A stretch of DNA of 64,000 nt from Parachlorella kessleri (Eukaryota > Chlorophyta > Trebouxiophyceae > Chlorellales > Chlorellaceae). The position numbers and the translations under genes were made by a program. Under the pieces are notes generated by a model. That model had not been told where the DNA came from. It saw nothing but the letters and a program-made list of their open reading frames with translations, and searched no databases. Within the stretch, counting starts at the first letter, position 1, and each line of letters begins with the position of its first letter. Where the stretch lies: NCBI GenBank assembly GCA_001598975.1, contig BBXU01000066.1, positions 1 to 64,000 of the forward strand. The letters run 5' to 3'. This document shows positions 25,703-37,572 of this stretch, piece by piece.

Positions 25703-27432
25703 ATGGGGCGTCCAGCTTGGGACCCGTCTCAGCAGCAGCCACGGCAGCTTTCTGTGGCACACCAGCTTTCTGCAAGCTCGCTGGAGCTGCCTTGGCTGTT
25801 GAACTGTCAGGCGCAGGTATGGCGGCTGGGCTACCTGTCAGTCTTGGCAATTGTGCACAGTGGAGATGCAGATGGCCATGTCGGATCTCCCCGTATGCCA
25901 AGACGAGTATGTCTATGTTATTACCTGCAGGACTCGGCAGCTGGATTCCAAGCTCCTCAGCCTCCTCAGCCTGGGAAGGGCTGCAGGGCTGGCAGGTGCA
26001 CTGTTGTGCCTCCCCTCCCAACGGAGCTCCTGGAATACATCCTGTGCCAGCAGCAGCCCCGCTCACCACACTCAGGGTATGCTCCTGTCCTAGCAGCCGA
26101 GGACATTGTGCGTTCACAGCTGGTGTGCAAGGCCTGGCAGGTGGCCTGCCGGCGGGTGCCGCTCTGGCTATGCCTGGGCTGCCGAGGCACCCTACCCAAC
26201 GGTGGTCGGGTCACACCCAAGCGGCAGGCCAGCCCCTTGCGAGGCAATGATGCAGAGCTAGCACGGTGGATGCAGCAGCAGCGGCCGGCTGTGAAGGTAC
26301 TCGAGCTGTATTGGGGACTTGGCCGCAGCGGGGCGCCCCCCGATATGCAGCAGCTGCAGCTGTTCAAGAATGCGGTCCTCGGTGTGAGCCCTAAAGAGGC
26401 AAGTTGGGGGAAAGACCGCCCGGCGGTCAAGGGTGGTTGGCTGTCCTGCCATCTGGGGTGACTGTGAGAGCGGGAGTGTTACCAGCAATCACACGCCAAA
26501 GGACAAAGTGCACAGCACGGTATTGCATATACCTAAGGGCTTGGTATCTTGGCTGAAATCATCATGGGCACTCTTTCAGATTGGCAAGCCCTGAGATTAA
26601 TTTGGCAAGCCCTGAGAATTATTGATCAATCCATGCTCTTCTGATGCAGGGTCTCACGTTCTTGGAGATCACGGCGGACCCCATTGCACCGCTCTTGACC
26701 CTGCCTTCCCAGCTGCCAGGCCTGCGCCACTTGGCACTTACCACTGGCGCGGTTGCAGCAAGCCCTGACTTTGGTCAGCTGGGCTGCCTTGCTACCCTGG
26801 AGACCCTGAAGCTGTCAGCCTGCGGCGAGATACAGCTGGCAGGGCCCGCGCTGCAGCTGCCCCGCCTTCGCTGCCTGGATATTGAGGCGCAGCGATGGGT
26901 AGTCCTGGAAGTAGCTCTGCCCAGGCTGGAGGTGCTGTGGGTTCGAGAGTGGCCCAACAACCCCCAAGGCTTGGTGGTGCGGGTGGCCCGGCCTTGGCCA
27001 GCACCCGCCAGGGGGGAGCTTGTACTGGACCCCGCAGCAGGGCAGCAGGCGCCGCTGCCGCAGCTCCGCAAGGCCTCTATTGCGGCCGCACACCTGCAGC
27101 TGGACTTAGCCATAGCCCCTGCCCTCACCAAGCTGAGCCTGTATGGGCTGGAGAGCCTGGCTGGGATAGAGGTGCCCGCCCAAGCGCAGCGCCTGGCGTC
27201 GCTGGTCTTCAGCAGGCACAGCCCTTCAGGTCATGGGGGCAGCCGTGCCAATGGCAGTGCTGCGTTTTCGGCAGAGCTGAGCGCGTTCCTGCGGAAGCTT
27301 GGTACGCTGCGGCAGCTGTCTTTGTGGGGTGTTAGGGTGACAGCGCCGCTGCAGGCAGCTCTAGGGGCCCTGCCACAGCTTGCTGAGCTGCGGCGGGGAG
27401 GGGTGGTGACACCCGTGCCATGCGTCATGTAA
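25703..27432 (+). CDS. F-box-like / leucine-rich protein
   Basis: Preferred exons: 25703-25816, 25931-26398, 26650-27432, giving 454 residues. LPTELLEYILCQQQ followed by AAEDIVRSQLVCKAWQVACR and VPLWLCL fits an F-box helix bundle (about residues 65-115). The third exon is rich in spaced leucines in an LRR-like rhythm (LTFLEITADPIAPLLTLPSQ, LPGLRHLALT, LATLETLKLSACGEI, LPRLRCLDIEA, LPRLEVLWVREW, LRQLSLWGVRV). F-box proteins of this kind usually pick substrates for SCF ubiquitin ligases; the target is unknown. The first intron (114 nt) is a multiple of three without stop, so the unspliced form would also translate. The second intron has a perfect GC donor, GAG|GCAAGT at 26399. Confidence 0.75.
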
Positions 27433-28240
27433 TATATATTGTGATGATGCTTGCTGTCAAGGGTAACAGGTGGGGAGGCCATGTTGTTTTTTGTTTGTAA
27501 ATGTTGCTGATCAGGCATTTTCCTTCCTTCTGTTGCAATCGGAGGCTGCTCGATAAAGTCCGCCAAATAAGTACTTGGTTCAAAACCCAAAGAACGAAGC
27601 CTTGCCCCACGAACCGGCCTGAGTGCTTTGGAAGCTGTGCGTGTGTGTGTGTTTGTGTTGCCAGGTGCATTGCTTGCATGTTCAAGTTCTGTTCTGTTCT
27701 GTTTTTGCATCAAGGATTGCATGAAGAATTGCGTCATTATCAGCATCAAAGATAGCATGGATAATAGGTACGGCTTGCTTTATCCAGGGTAGGTCCTGGT
27801 CTTGTCCTGATATATTTGTTCATAAATTGCTTGTTGTCACCTCTCTTGGGTTATATTGGTTGGTCTTGTGGTGGTATGTGCGCTCAGTGTTTGCATGACA
27901 GTGTTGAAGAGTTGGGTTCGGTGTACCAGCCTAATCTGTAACTTCCTATTTCCAGTGGTCGAGAAATCTTCAGTGCCATTGACATATGGCCTTGTTAGTC
28001 CATACTGGAATGCCAGACGGGGGGTCACAGAACTCAACCTACCCTCACATGGACCATGCTGACTGTCATCAGCGCTTGCTCAAAAATCAGCCAGAACAGC
28101 TGGAAATCAGCAGAACAATTGCAAGGGGTCTGCACCTTCCACCTGCATCTGGATCCGTCCAAGGGGCCGCCTAAACGCTGCTGATGCCTTTGTAGCTTTT
28201 TCTGCGGCACTGATTAATCACTCACTGAAAGCAGACAACC
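27433..28240. other. Spacer between F-box-like gene and Cys-rich gene
   Basis: Contains the F-box gene 3' end with a TGTAA at 27496-27500, 64 nt after the stop, and then presumably the next promoter. A short (GT)n run lies near 27638-27657. No exon was recognised. Confidence 0.5.
27496..27500 (+). terminator. Candidate TGTAA polyadenylation motif
   Basis: TGTAA occurs 64 nt after the stop codon at 27432, within a T-rich stretch, the usual setting for chlorophyte polyadenylation signals. Confidence 0.45.
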
Positions 28241-29142
28241 ATGCAGAAGCGCGTTATATTCATCATGCTGGTGGCCTGCCTGCTGACGGTCGCTGAGTGC
28301 CGTGAGACGGCCTGGTGCAGGGAGCAGCGCAGCCAGTGTGAGGCAGGATGTCCCAGGGATGCCAAAATCGACTTCTCCTGCAGGTGAGAGTTGGGTCAGG
28401 CATGAGGTGTGTGTGGTGAGGCATTCAAGGCTAGTGGGGGCTCAGGGGGTGTGCTGGCCAGGGGTGTACAGGCACAGCCAACAGCAGGCCACGACCCGTG
28501 GCTTGACCTCACTATGTGCCAAGCCCACCAGCTGGGTGCTGCAGGGCACGTTGAGCAGTGTCAAGCCCACCAGGTGCACATTGAGCAAGAGAGCCATGCC
28601 TCCATGCGGTGCAGGGACAAAAAGGTTGGCAACAGAACCAGCGGCTCGGGGCGCTTGTGCAATATTCAGTCCCGGGGGCCGCCTGGCCATAAACCCTGCC
28701 CTCTGCATGCGACCCAATAGCAGCTTTGCAGCCCTACTCGGGATAGGCCCGCCATATGTGCTAGGAGCACTGCCTGGCATGTGCTCACGCTATGCCCACT
28801 CATGCCATTTCCTAGCCTCAAGAGCTGACCCACTCCCTGCTAGTTACCGCCCGCAGGGAGCAAGGAGTGTTGGGTGTTCGTGCGTTGCGGGTGGGACGCA
28901 CAGCACCTCGACCTCCTCAAGCTCATTCTTCACCTGAGCCGCTCGGAAGGTGCATGGGGAGGGCAGGAGGCTAGTTATGAGGCGTGTTGTCCACCCCATG
29001 CACAGGTGTAACGCCCAGTGCATGTTGGTTCAAATGACAAACGCGTCTTCAGTCCGTTTCAATGTCAGTCTTGCTCACCGCTTTGTAGGCTTAGGGGATT
29101 ACCGTGGCGATCATGCTGTCTGCAGGGAACCATGGAAGTCTT
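28241..29142 (+). CDS. Small secreted Cys-rich protein (tentative)
   Basis: Exon 1, 28241-28383, is convincing: an ATG, a hydrophobic signal peptide (RVIFIMLVACLLTVAEC), then a Cys-patterned stretch CRETAWCREQRSQCEAGCP ending SFSC-like at the donor AG|GTGAGAG. The 3' part is uncertain. The best phase-compatible acceptor is before 29006 and continues R-CNAQCMLVQ, adding two cysteines in a C-x3-C spacing, with an in-frame stop at 29142; another acceptor before 28857 gives a Cys-poor tail. The likely fate is secretion or cell-wall deposition. I do not recognise the family. Confidence 0.4.
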
Positions 29143-29415
29143 AAGAGGCGAAAGATCCGCAACCCAAATGTGGTGTGCCATTTTCCACACAGTAGATGTT
29201 GAATGTCTTGCCAACACTTGTCAAGCTTAGCCTTGGTCTGCAATCGGTGTCCGTGGGTTGTCGTTGCAGAGCCATGTAATGTAGCAGCGTTGGTGCCCAG
29301 AAGAACAACATGCAGGAGGCATTGTAAGCAACACCTCAAACAGCTGGTGGGGGACTACAAACAAAGCAAGGTGCAGGGGCCAACAAGCAAAAGTTCAGAC
29401 TACAAAGTTGCCCCG

Positions 29416-32400
29416 CTATGCCACAGCATCTACTCCCTGGCCGACCCCTTCAGGAGCTATAACAATCATCTCTCGCACGGCTCCCACGCGGACCTCATAC
29501 AAGCCGCAAGCAGTCGCCTGCTGACCCCCTCCCACGGCCAGGGCTCCCGAGGAAGCCGCTGCCAGCTCAGCTTCTTCAAAACCCAATTCCACACCCCTGC
29601 TCTCCCCCGGCTCCAAATGCACTCGCTGGAAAGCTGCCAGGACCTGCCTTGGGGTTGCCAGGCCCCGGCCGAGGCCCGTGTGCAGGCCCCAACCGGGCAG
29701 AGGTGCCCCACAGGGCAAGTAAATACTGTGCATACCAGGCACCTGACCCACTTTCAGGTGCTCGGTATCACCCACGTAGGATAGGAACACCAGGATAACC
29801 TCATCAGCCGCTCTGCTGCCAGTGTTGGCTACCGTCACTGACACTGCAAGGCGGCTACTCTCCTTCCTCCCCTCCTTGGACCCGGCCGTGCTTCCCAGGT
29901 GGGAGAGAGCCAGGCGTGAGTAGGCGAAGGTGGCGTAGGAGAGCCCGTGGCCAAATGGGTAGAGTGGGGGCACCTGGAGGAACCTGTGGGTGCGCCCCGG
30001 CCAGGGTCTCATGCGCATGTCGCCCATGTCAACCTGCTTGCAAGAGGGGAGGGAGAGGTCCGGGAGGGTCAGCAGCAGCTCCAAGGACAGCTCGGGTGAT
30101 GTGGGCCAATCTACGTGGCCAGCATGCATAAACAACAGACCTCCGGTGCGGGCTAGCGGCACTGTCAATGCGACGACCAAGCCCTCCTCCTCTTCTTGCC
30201 AGCCCACCTGGCGGGTATAGTTCTCAGAGTAGAAGGTCACCGGCAGCCGGCCGGACGGCGAAGCCCTACCAAACAGCACATCGGCCAGGGAGGCCCCACC
30301 CTGCACTTGCGCAGACCCCCAAGCATGGGGCAAGTCAGGACTTGCGCAGGCCAGCTGTGATGAAGCGAACCATCGTGGAGGTGCATCCCTGGGTCCCTGT
30401 TCGTCAGCTGCCAGCCAGCCAGAGGAGGGCTCCTGCCGTCGGTCGGTCCACCACCCCGCCTGCTTGCCACCCGAGCACTACCCAAGGTTGCCCACAAGCA
30501 GCACCACACTCCCGGCTTCTCCGTCCTCAAGTAAGCCGCACCTACCTGTCCAGGGAACCAGGCTGTGAGGATGGCTCCCACCCGGGTGGAAGTCTGCAGC
30601 CATTCGACATCCAAGGGGCCGCCATGCACCAGGACAACAACCAACGGAGTGGAGGTGCGCTTGGCTGCCGCCTGCAGTAGGGCACACGGTATTAGGCATG
30701 CCTCAGTGTACCCACAACACCAACAGCTGCAACAACACAAGTGGCACAGTGGTCAGGTGCCGCAAGGGCAGGGCTAGGGGTGTCCACAAAGTGGCGGCCG
30801 GGTTCGTGCCTTGCTAGTTTCCCAAACAAGCAGCCCCTTAGGAGACTAGCAGCACTAGTCCCTGGCCGCAGTGATGTTCCCTGAGGTGTTGCACCACGTA
30901 CTAAACCCCTGCTGATCAGGTTTTGGGCCGGGTCTGCGCCGCTGCCAGAGCACTGCAAGTGGTGCCCCATGTCACAGGGAAGCAGGGGCAGTCCCTGACC
31001 AGCTGAGGTGGGTACCTGGATCAGATCCATCTGGCTCCCTGGCAGCAGCAGGCTGCGGCGGTCGTAGCCCTCAGACTCCACCACAGGAGCGAGCACGGTG
31101 TAAGTCCCAGCCCGCTCCTTGGCCTGTTGGCGCGCAAGGGGCATGGACATTCTGATGAAAGCTGCGGGGGGCTGGTGCAGTGTTCTTTGGGCACATGGAA
31201 TGGGCAGCAGGCACAGCAGCTTCGCCATGCAGCAGCCGGGCGCCGCCGGTGGGCGGACCGCTGACTGTATGCAGCAACCGACTGACCTTTACGTCAGGGT
31301 CCAGCATAGTTGACCCCACCACAAAAATGCACACGTCTGAAGTGCGGCAGGCGGCCACCACGCTGTCAACATCCGCGCCTGCAGCGCACTGCCTGACAGT
31401 GTAAGTGAAGCCGGGGGCAGTCGCTGCCCGGTGGGAGCGTCAGCGGGTCGCAGGGGCCCCCGCATCTCTTCTCGCAGCGCACATGGATGGGCATGGGCAA
31501 GCATAGTGGAGCGCCTGCCTCCACGACAGCGCGGGTGCCAAGACGGATGCCTGCTGGAGACCAAGGGCCACGCACCTGTCCCCATCACCTCCGCACCAAC
31601 CAGGTAGTCCACAGTGGGTGCCTCTCCAGTCGCTGTCTCCTGGGCGTGCGCCCATACAAAATCCTGCAGTGCACCATACCTTCTTTCCAGGGCTACCTGC
31701 CTCAGTGTAGACTTGCTTGCAGAGCCTCCCCCACCCCGGGAGTTTTGCTTGAACTTACAAGTAATACAGGTTCGTTGCAGGCCTCACCAAGGCGGCTAAC
31801 AACAGGCAGATGGTGTGCTGCTACTCACCTGTATGGCTTGCAAGGGCGTAACAATAGAGCCCCAGGGCTGGCCATAGTAGTTGCCCAGAAGGTACTCGGA
31901 GCGGTTTGCCAGGGGCCCAACAACTGTAATCTGCGGTGAGGCGCGACGAGCCAAATTATGCGGGTCAGCAGGGCAACTGACAGAGGATGAGTAACTGCAG
32001 GCTGGTGCGGGAGTCCGTCAAAAGCTGTTGGGGGAGGCATGAGACTCGCCCTGGCCTCACTTGCATTCCCAGTGCTTGATCATCCCTGCGCTTACATAAG
32101 GACTGAGGTCCACTCACCTTCTGGAGCACTTTTACATCAAGGGGCAGCAGGGCTTTGCCATTGCCCTCGGTGGGTTCATTCTTGAGCAGCACGATGCTCT
32201 TCAGTGCAGCCTCTCGAGCCAGTGCAAGGTGGGCGTGACTGCCGATGACTGATGGCTGGATCTTGCTGTATGGATTAGCCTCATCAGGGTCATCAAAGTG
32301 CCCCAGACGGAACCTGGCATGCCATGGCATACGGCGCTCTGGGTGTGTGAAGGAGTGGTGTCAAGTGGGGACCAACGGGCCGGGAAAGGTATGGCGAGGC

Positions 32401-34687
32401 AGCAGAACTAACTCTCTCACCCTTCAGATACATATGCCAAGGTCTGACTACTTCCCTAAACACCCGAGCGTCTGCTTCTTACCGAACGCCCTGCCCACAG
32501 CGCAGACCATATTCAGCCCACCTGGCCAACAGCACCCTCTTCACCGCAGCAGCCACCTCCTTCCTGGTCACAAGGCCCTCCCGTTCGGCCTGGATAAGAC
32601 CCGAGTAGTCCCCGCAGTTGAGGTCGGTGCCTGCCTTGAGCGCTGCTGCGGCTGCCGTGGTGGAGGAATTGGCATACTGGTGGTGCTGCCAGATGCTGTC
32701 CACCGCCCCACAGTCGCTCACCACAAAGCCATCGAACCTCATCTGCGGTTAGACAAGTCAGGGCGCACGGAAGTCAGTGGCAGTGACGCCCCTGTGTGGC
32801 ACACGATGCCACTACAGGCAAGGCGAGGTGGCGGACAACACGATACAGTGTGGCCCCGCACTCATGAGCCTGACAGCAGCCCAGCAGCACCTGCAGCGGA
32901 GAGAGTCTGGCTCATGACAACACTTCTTGCTGCTCGTCTTAGCGTCTCTGTTCCCCGGCGCTGCCCACACTCCTTGGCCCCCAGAGGGTGTGGTCAGCCA
33001 AGGCTCCCAGACATGCGTGTGTGTGTGTGTGTGTCTCTTCCCCACCTTCCCACGCAGCTGCTGACTAAGGAGCCACTGGCTGGCGCAGGCGGGCGTGCCG
33101 TTGATGGCATTGTAGCTGCACATGACGCTGCTGGCGCCTGCCTCTGATACGCAGGCGCGGAATGCAGGCAGGTAGGTGTCCTCCACATCCCTGCAATAAC
33201 ACACTGGGTCGACTGCTGGCTATTGTACTCAAGGTCTCCCGCCGGCAGCCTCCCCCTAGAGTAAAGCCTGGCTGGCATCCTGCGCATGCTGCTGGCCGCT
33301 CAGGCAGGTGTTCAAGCTGCTCTGTAAGCCAAATCCGACAGCAAGGTCTGTTGTCCGCATTCCCTGATTCCTTGAGACTAATACACAACCTTGCGCAAGC
33401 AGGTAAGGCGACTAGGGCACGAGTGGGTCGTGGACGCCTCGGGGTACAGCAGCCTGGCCAGGGGCCGCACCTCGGGTCCAGCACAGCATCAAATGCGAAT
33501 CTAGAGATGCCCTGCCACTGCTCCAGCGAGTAGGCCGCAAAGTGCTTGCAGGTGGCCCCAGCCTTGACATACTTGCTATGATTGCCCTGCACGGACACTC
33601 CCAGCCCGCCCTGGTGGTGTAGCCAGTGACATGCAAACCACTCACACTGCAGTGGCCAGAGTGAGTGGCCCCACCTGGGTGGCACCTTTGTACCCAAAAT
33701 GTTGCTACGGAAACACCCAAGAAACCGCCGCATGCGTCAGCTGCTGCCACAGGACAGTTGGTGCTGTTGAGGTTTTGTGGGGGAGGGTAAACTGACCTGC
33801 AGGCCTCGAACAAAGGCCTTGGCCATCTCGGAGGTGAGCTTAGGGTCCTCCCCATACGTCTCACTCCCCCGACCCCACCTGGGGTCTCTGAAGATGTTGA
33901 TGTTGGGTGCAAAGGTTGACGTCATCCTGCAGGCGCACAGCATCCCAGGCGACTCACACAGCATCCCACTTGCCAGGCTGACCCGTTGTGACAGGGCCCT
34001 CCAACAGGATGCTCCTGGCAGATGCAGGAATGCTTGATGCGGGTGCTGGGCCGGGACTTGGGCACACCAGCATCCTGGGAGCTTGGTGCAAAGCATATAC
34101 GCGGCAAGGCACATGCGTGCCCCGGGGGTGAAACTGACATGTGCCGCCCGCTCTCCCGGAATTGCTCATTGTCCTTGGCTCGCAGCTCATCACTTATGGC
34201 ATTGGAAACCCGGTGCACCAGGTCCACATCAAAGGCCGCAGCCAGGCCCAGAGGCTGCGGGAAGATGGTAGCCCCACGGCCGGGCTGCCGACGATCCAAG
34301 ACCCCATGCAAGCACTCTGCAGGTAAGAGGAGCCAGGGTGAGAGCATGCGATATGCCGGCAGGTTTGTCCATTCCTAAGCTACGAGCGTGGAAAGCTGGT
34401 GGACCGTCTGCTTGCGTTGAAATACTGTCTGAGCTGTCAAACATGCAGCTGCCAAGGCCACTTCAGACGGACGGCTAAACATCTGACACACCTTGCCACC
34501 AGTTGAAAGCGGTAATGTTGAGGCGCTGTATGGGTGGGGAGTCCGTGTTAAGCTGGGAAACCAACTCGCACACCGACATCTGCGCGATCAGCTCGTCAGC
34601 ACGCCCATTAAAGGAGGTTTCGGCAAGTGCGTTGCAGCTGATAGCCAGCAGAAGCCAATACACTGAGCCAAGGACAGCGAATGGCAT
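29416..34687 (-). CDS. GH3 beta-xylosidase-like glycoside hydrolase, secreted
   Basis: Fifteen exons: 34687-34492, 34316-34139, 33926-33797, 33586-33471, 33190-33046, 32742-32522, 32313-32118, 31930-31829, 31663-31576, 31423-31287, 31123-31016, 30671-30546, 30300-30208, 30033-29743, 29643-29416. They give 784 residues, the usual size of plant BXL enzymes. A signal peptide (about residues 1-22) is followed by [55 protein letters not shown] and [12 protein letters not shown], where Asp265 is the expected catalytic nucleophile. The second domain has [30 protein letters not shown] and [11 protein letters not shown]; the FnIII-like C-terminal domain has [14 protein letters not shown] and [16 protein letters not shown]. 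It should remove terminal xylose or arabinose from wall glycans outside the cell. The introns at 30034-30207 and 29644-29742 are stop-free multiples of three. Confidence 0.94.
33014..33036. repeat. (GT)n microsatellite in GH3 gene intron
   Basis: An uninterrupted GT/CA dinucleotide run in the intron between exons 5 and 6, close upstream (plus-strand sense) of the exon 5 donor. Confidence 0.8.
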
Positions 34688-34982
34688 GACTGACGAAATC
34701 TTGCAGTGATCAATTCTGTGGACCACTACGGCCTAACCTACCCATGCCACCAAGGATGGGTTGCACGTGAAGACCAAGACAGAAGACTAGCAATTGCATG
34801 TAGCAACGCATTGTATGTGAGAACGGCGACACACTTGCTGCTGCAATCGTCTGTGCTGACTGGTGCTGACTAGATATCGCGCCCAAAGTGCTATCCACAA
34901 GAGAAGAAGTATCTTATCGGCTTCTGGGTGTGAGAACATAAACTTGTTGCTGTAATGTTACAAGGTGTACAGGGCGAGCAGC
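34688..34982. promoter_or_regulatory. Shared divergent promoter region, GH3 / FHA gene
   Basis: Opposing start codons are only 295 nt apart, the tightest head-to-head pair in the window. No named element was seen. Confidence 0.55.
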
Positions 34983-36071
34983 ATGCACGGTCACGCACAA
35001 ACAGTGCAAAGGTGTCACGTCTTACGTTGTGGTAGCCGCACACAGAACCAAAGACTTCCTCGAAGAACAGGCAGACAACACCTGGTAGTCTGCAAGCAGC
35101 AGGTGGTCCTGAGCTGGGGGAACGGCAGGAAGGAAACGTTGCAGAAGGACAGTATCACGCTGGGGCGACAAGCTGACGTGCAGCTCAGCAGTACTGAAGG
35201 TGTGACAGCTTGGAGGTCTTCGGCTAGAATTGCTGGCAGCAGTGCTTATTATATGGCACACGTTTGGCACACCTCTCTCCTGCTTTGCTGGCCGCAGTCC
35301 TGGCACAGCATGTGAAGCTGGAAGTGAAGGGCGGCCGGGTCTTCTGCACAGCACTGTCTGGGGACCCTGACGACTTCTTGTCACCCACACAAACCTGGCT
35401 GAACGGCGATGAACTCCGGCCAGGTGCTATTGAGTAGCTACGAGGTCTCATTGTTGAACCTTGCCTGTTGGGAGGCGACCCAAGCCATTGGTGGGATGAG
35501 GAGGGCACATGATAAATCCCTCGGTAAGGCCAAGCGTATCTATGCTGGCACTGCAGGTGTGCCTTACATGGTGACTCCAGGGTCAACTCTCGCTATCGGT
35601 GAGTTGAGGTCCTGCTCTGTTACCTGTCTTGTTGTTACAGTTTGTGTTGCCCCCACTGCTGCCAGTGGTGCAGTCGCCTGCAGCCAGCGCACCGCACAGG
35701 CAGACACCGTCACATTGCAACTTGGGTGTGATGCTGGAATAGGTACCCTTGAGCAGTCCCTTACCGTGGACTTCACAGAACAGGGCGGCTCTGAGACCAC
35801 CGCTCGACTACTGATGCAGGCAGGTGCATGCTCTTCTCTCTGCCATGGCTGTGGCACTCGCTGTCATTGTTCCTGGTACCAGCTGCACATCGTGCAGCTA
35901 CGGCCCTGTGCTGCGTAGTATACTCGGGCACACTTCATTCTTGGCCGGGTTTTCCTCTCATGAGAACTGTCAGCCGCGTGCCTATATGTACCAAGGGTCA
36001 ATCTTTCCTGGGCGCAGGCCATGGCTGGAGGAGCCTCCCAAGAAGTAAAGCAACAGATAGACAAGTTGTGA
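34983..36071 (+). CDS. Small FHA-domain protein, probably plastid-targeted
   Basis: Five exons: 34983-35199, 35298-35423, 35557-35598, 35743-35819, 36018-36071, giving 171 residues. The N-terminal ~45 residues are Arg/Gln/Ser-rich with no acids, typical of a chloroplast transit peptide. The FHA fold follows: DSITLGRQADVQL, LAQHVKLEVKGGRVFCTAL, TQTWLNGDELRPGVPYMVTP and GSTLAIG. The usual GR...SxxH..I...NG order is visible as GR, QHVKLE and LNG; the Ser before His is replaced. After it comes LTVDFTEQGGSETTARLLMQ and AMAGGASQEVKQQIDKL, a tail shared with plant plastid FHA proteins. This tail only joins in frame if the last intron uses a GC donor (CAG|GCAGGT at 35820). FHA domains bind phospho-Thr peptides; the partner is unknown. 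Confidence 0.8.
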
Positions 36072-37572
36072 GCGGGAAGGTCTTGCGAGGCGTGAGGTCT
36101 GTCAGGCAGCTTCCTATGTCCCAAACAGGCAGCTTGATATTCTCTCCACAAGGCCTTGCCTTTGGTATATGTGCACCCTGTACAGCGGTGGGCAATCGGC
36201 TTCCCATGTGTGACAGTGGCATGCTGGCTCTATTTTCAAGCGCATTTGTGATATGTGTTGCGGTGCACTTCAGCGTAACAGTGTATCCACCCTTATTTCA
36301 AAGGGCGATTGGAGACGCCTTCATGTTCTAAACGCAGAAAGGCATACCATCCTCAATTCCGGCTCAATTCTCGGTTACAACACAATTGTCAGTTACAACT
36401 CGATTCCGCCAGTGCTCCACTAGTACGCACACAAGGCTGTTCAGCTCATCACTGACAGACACATTGCATGGATGTCAGTCCTTCATCAATCCATCATGAA
36501 CCCACGCCTACAACAGACGCATTGCAACCTCGACCCCATCATTTATCACATAACGCAACCCCACACAAAGGCAAAGCATCACAAGCACCAACGTCACAGC
36601 CAGCACCACGGCCGACTGGTTTGCAGACATTGTAAGGACCAACAGTTGCACAAAGCACCAGGTGACAACCACAGTGGTGTCACCTGCAACAGGCTAAGCC
36701 AATACGTGCAACCCAGCCAACACCAACTCCTGGGCCGCAGTCGGAAGAAGAGGCAGTTCTCCAACCTTCCCTGAAGCTAATCATTCCTAGTGAGACCTAA
36801 CGAAACCTAAAGAGACCTAGCCTGCCTAGGATAACTACCCTGAGCTACTCATAACCACCTCACACTTCTACCTGCCACCACCGACGAATAGGCATCTATC
36901 ACTATAGATGCAGCTAGGCCAAGTTCTTGATGAACATCTGGTCTACCAGTGCAGTGCAGCGCAATGCTGCCACGCAAGCATGGAGAGAAACAATCAGGGC
37001 AAGAGATACAGCCAGTGCTGCCAGAGGCCCCCTGCAAGGGGCTGATTTTTGTTTTATCAAATGTGCACAACAGTGCACAACAACGGGTGCTGACACAGAG
37101 GGAAGTCTGGATATTAGACTCCAGCAAACACATTGCTACGGTAGCATGAAAGGCAGTTTGATACATTCGTGACAGGTTACGAGAAAGAATCCTACCCGCT
37201 GTTCCAGATGCGGCACATCTAGCATGATCAAGAAGCAGCAACAAGAGGCGGTCTGCCTTCCAATCATGGAAGGCGACTACATCACATGACCACTTTGGCA
37301 ATCTGCCTCCTTTCACGAAAGCCAGCACATCCAGCATGCTAATACACAAACATCCATTGGCGGTCCAGTACCAAACCCGTAGTGCAACCTGTGGCAATCA
37401 ACCACGGCTTTCCCTTCCCTGGTGCGAACATAACAACCACTCCAGCCCATGTAAGACTCTACATCCTTCCCGACAGTCCCTCCGATATCCACACATAACA
37501 AGTCAGCCACAGTAGCAGCCTCACCAAAACACCTTGGTGCCAAGGGCAACCTAACAGCAGCCGCCAGCCATT
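36072..37572. other. Convergent intergenic region, FHA gene / GT8 gene
   Basis: About 1.5 kb between two stops. It contains short direct repeats near 36370-36400 (GTTACAACACAATT and GTTACAACTCGATT) and repeated GAGACCTA/GAAACCTA units near 36788-36820. No exon or RNA gene was recognised. Confidence 0.6.
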
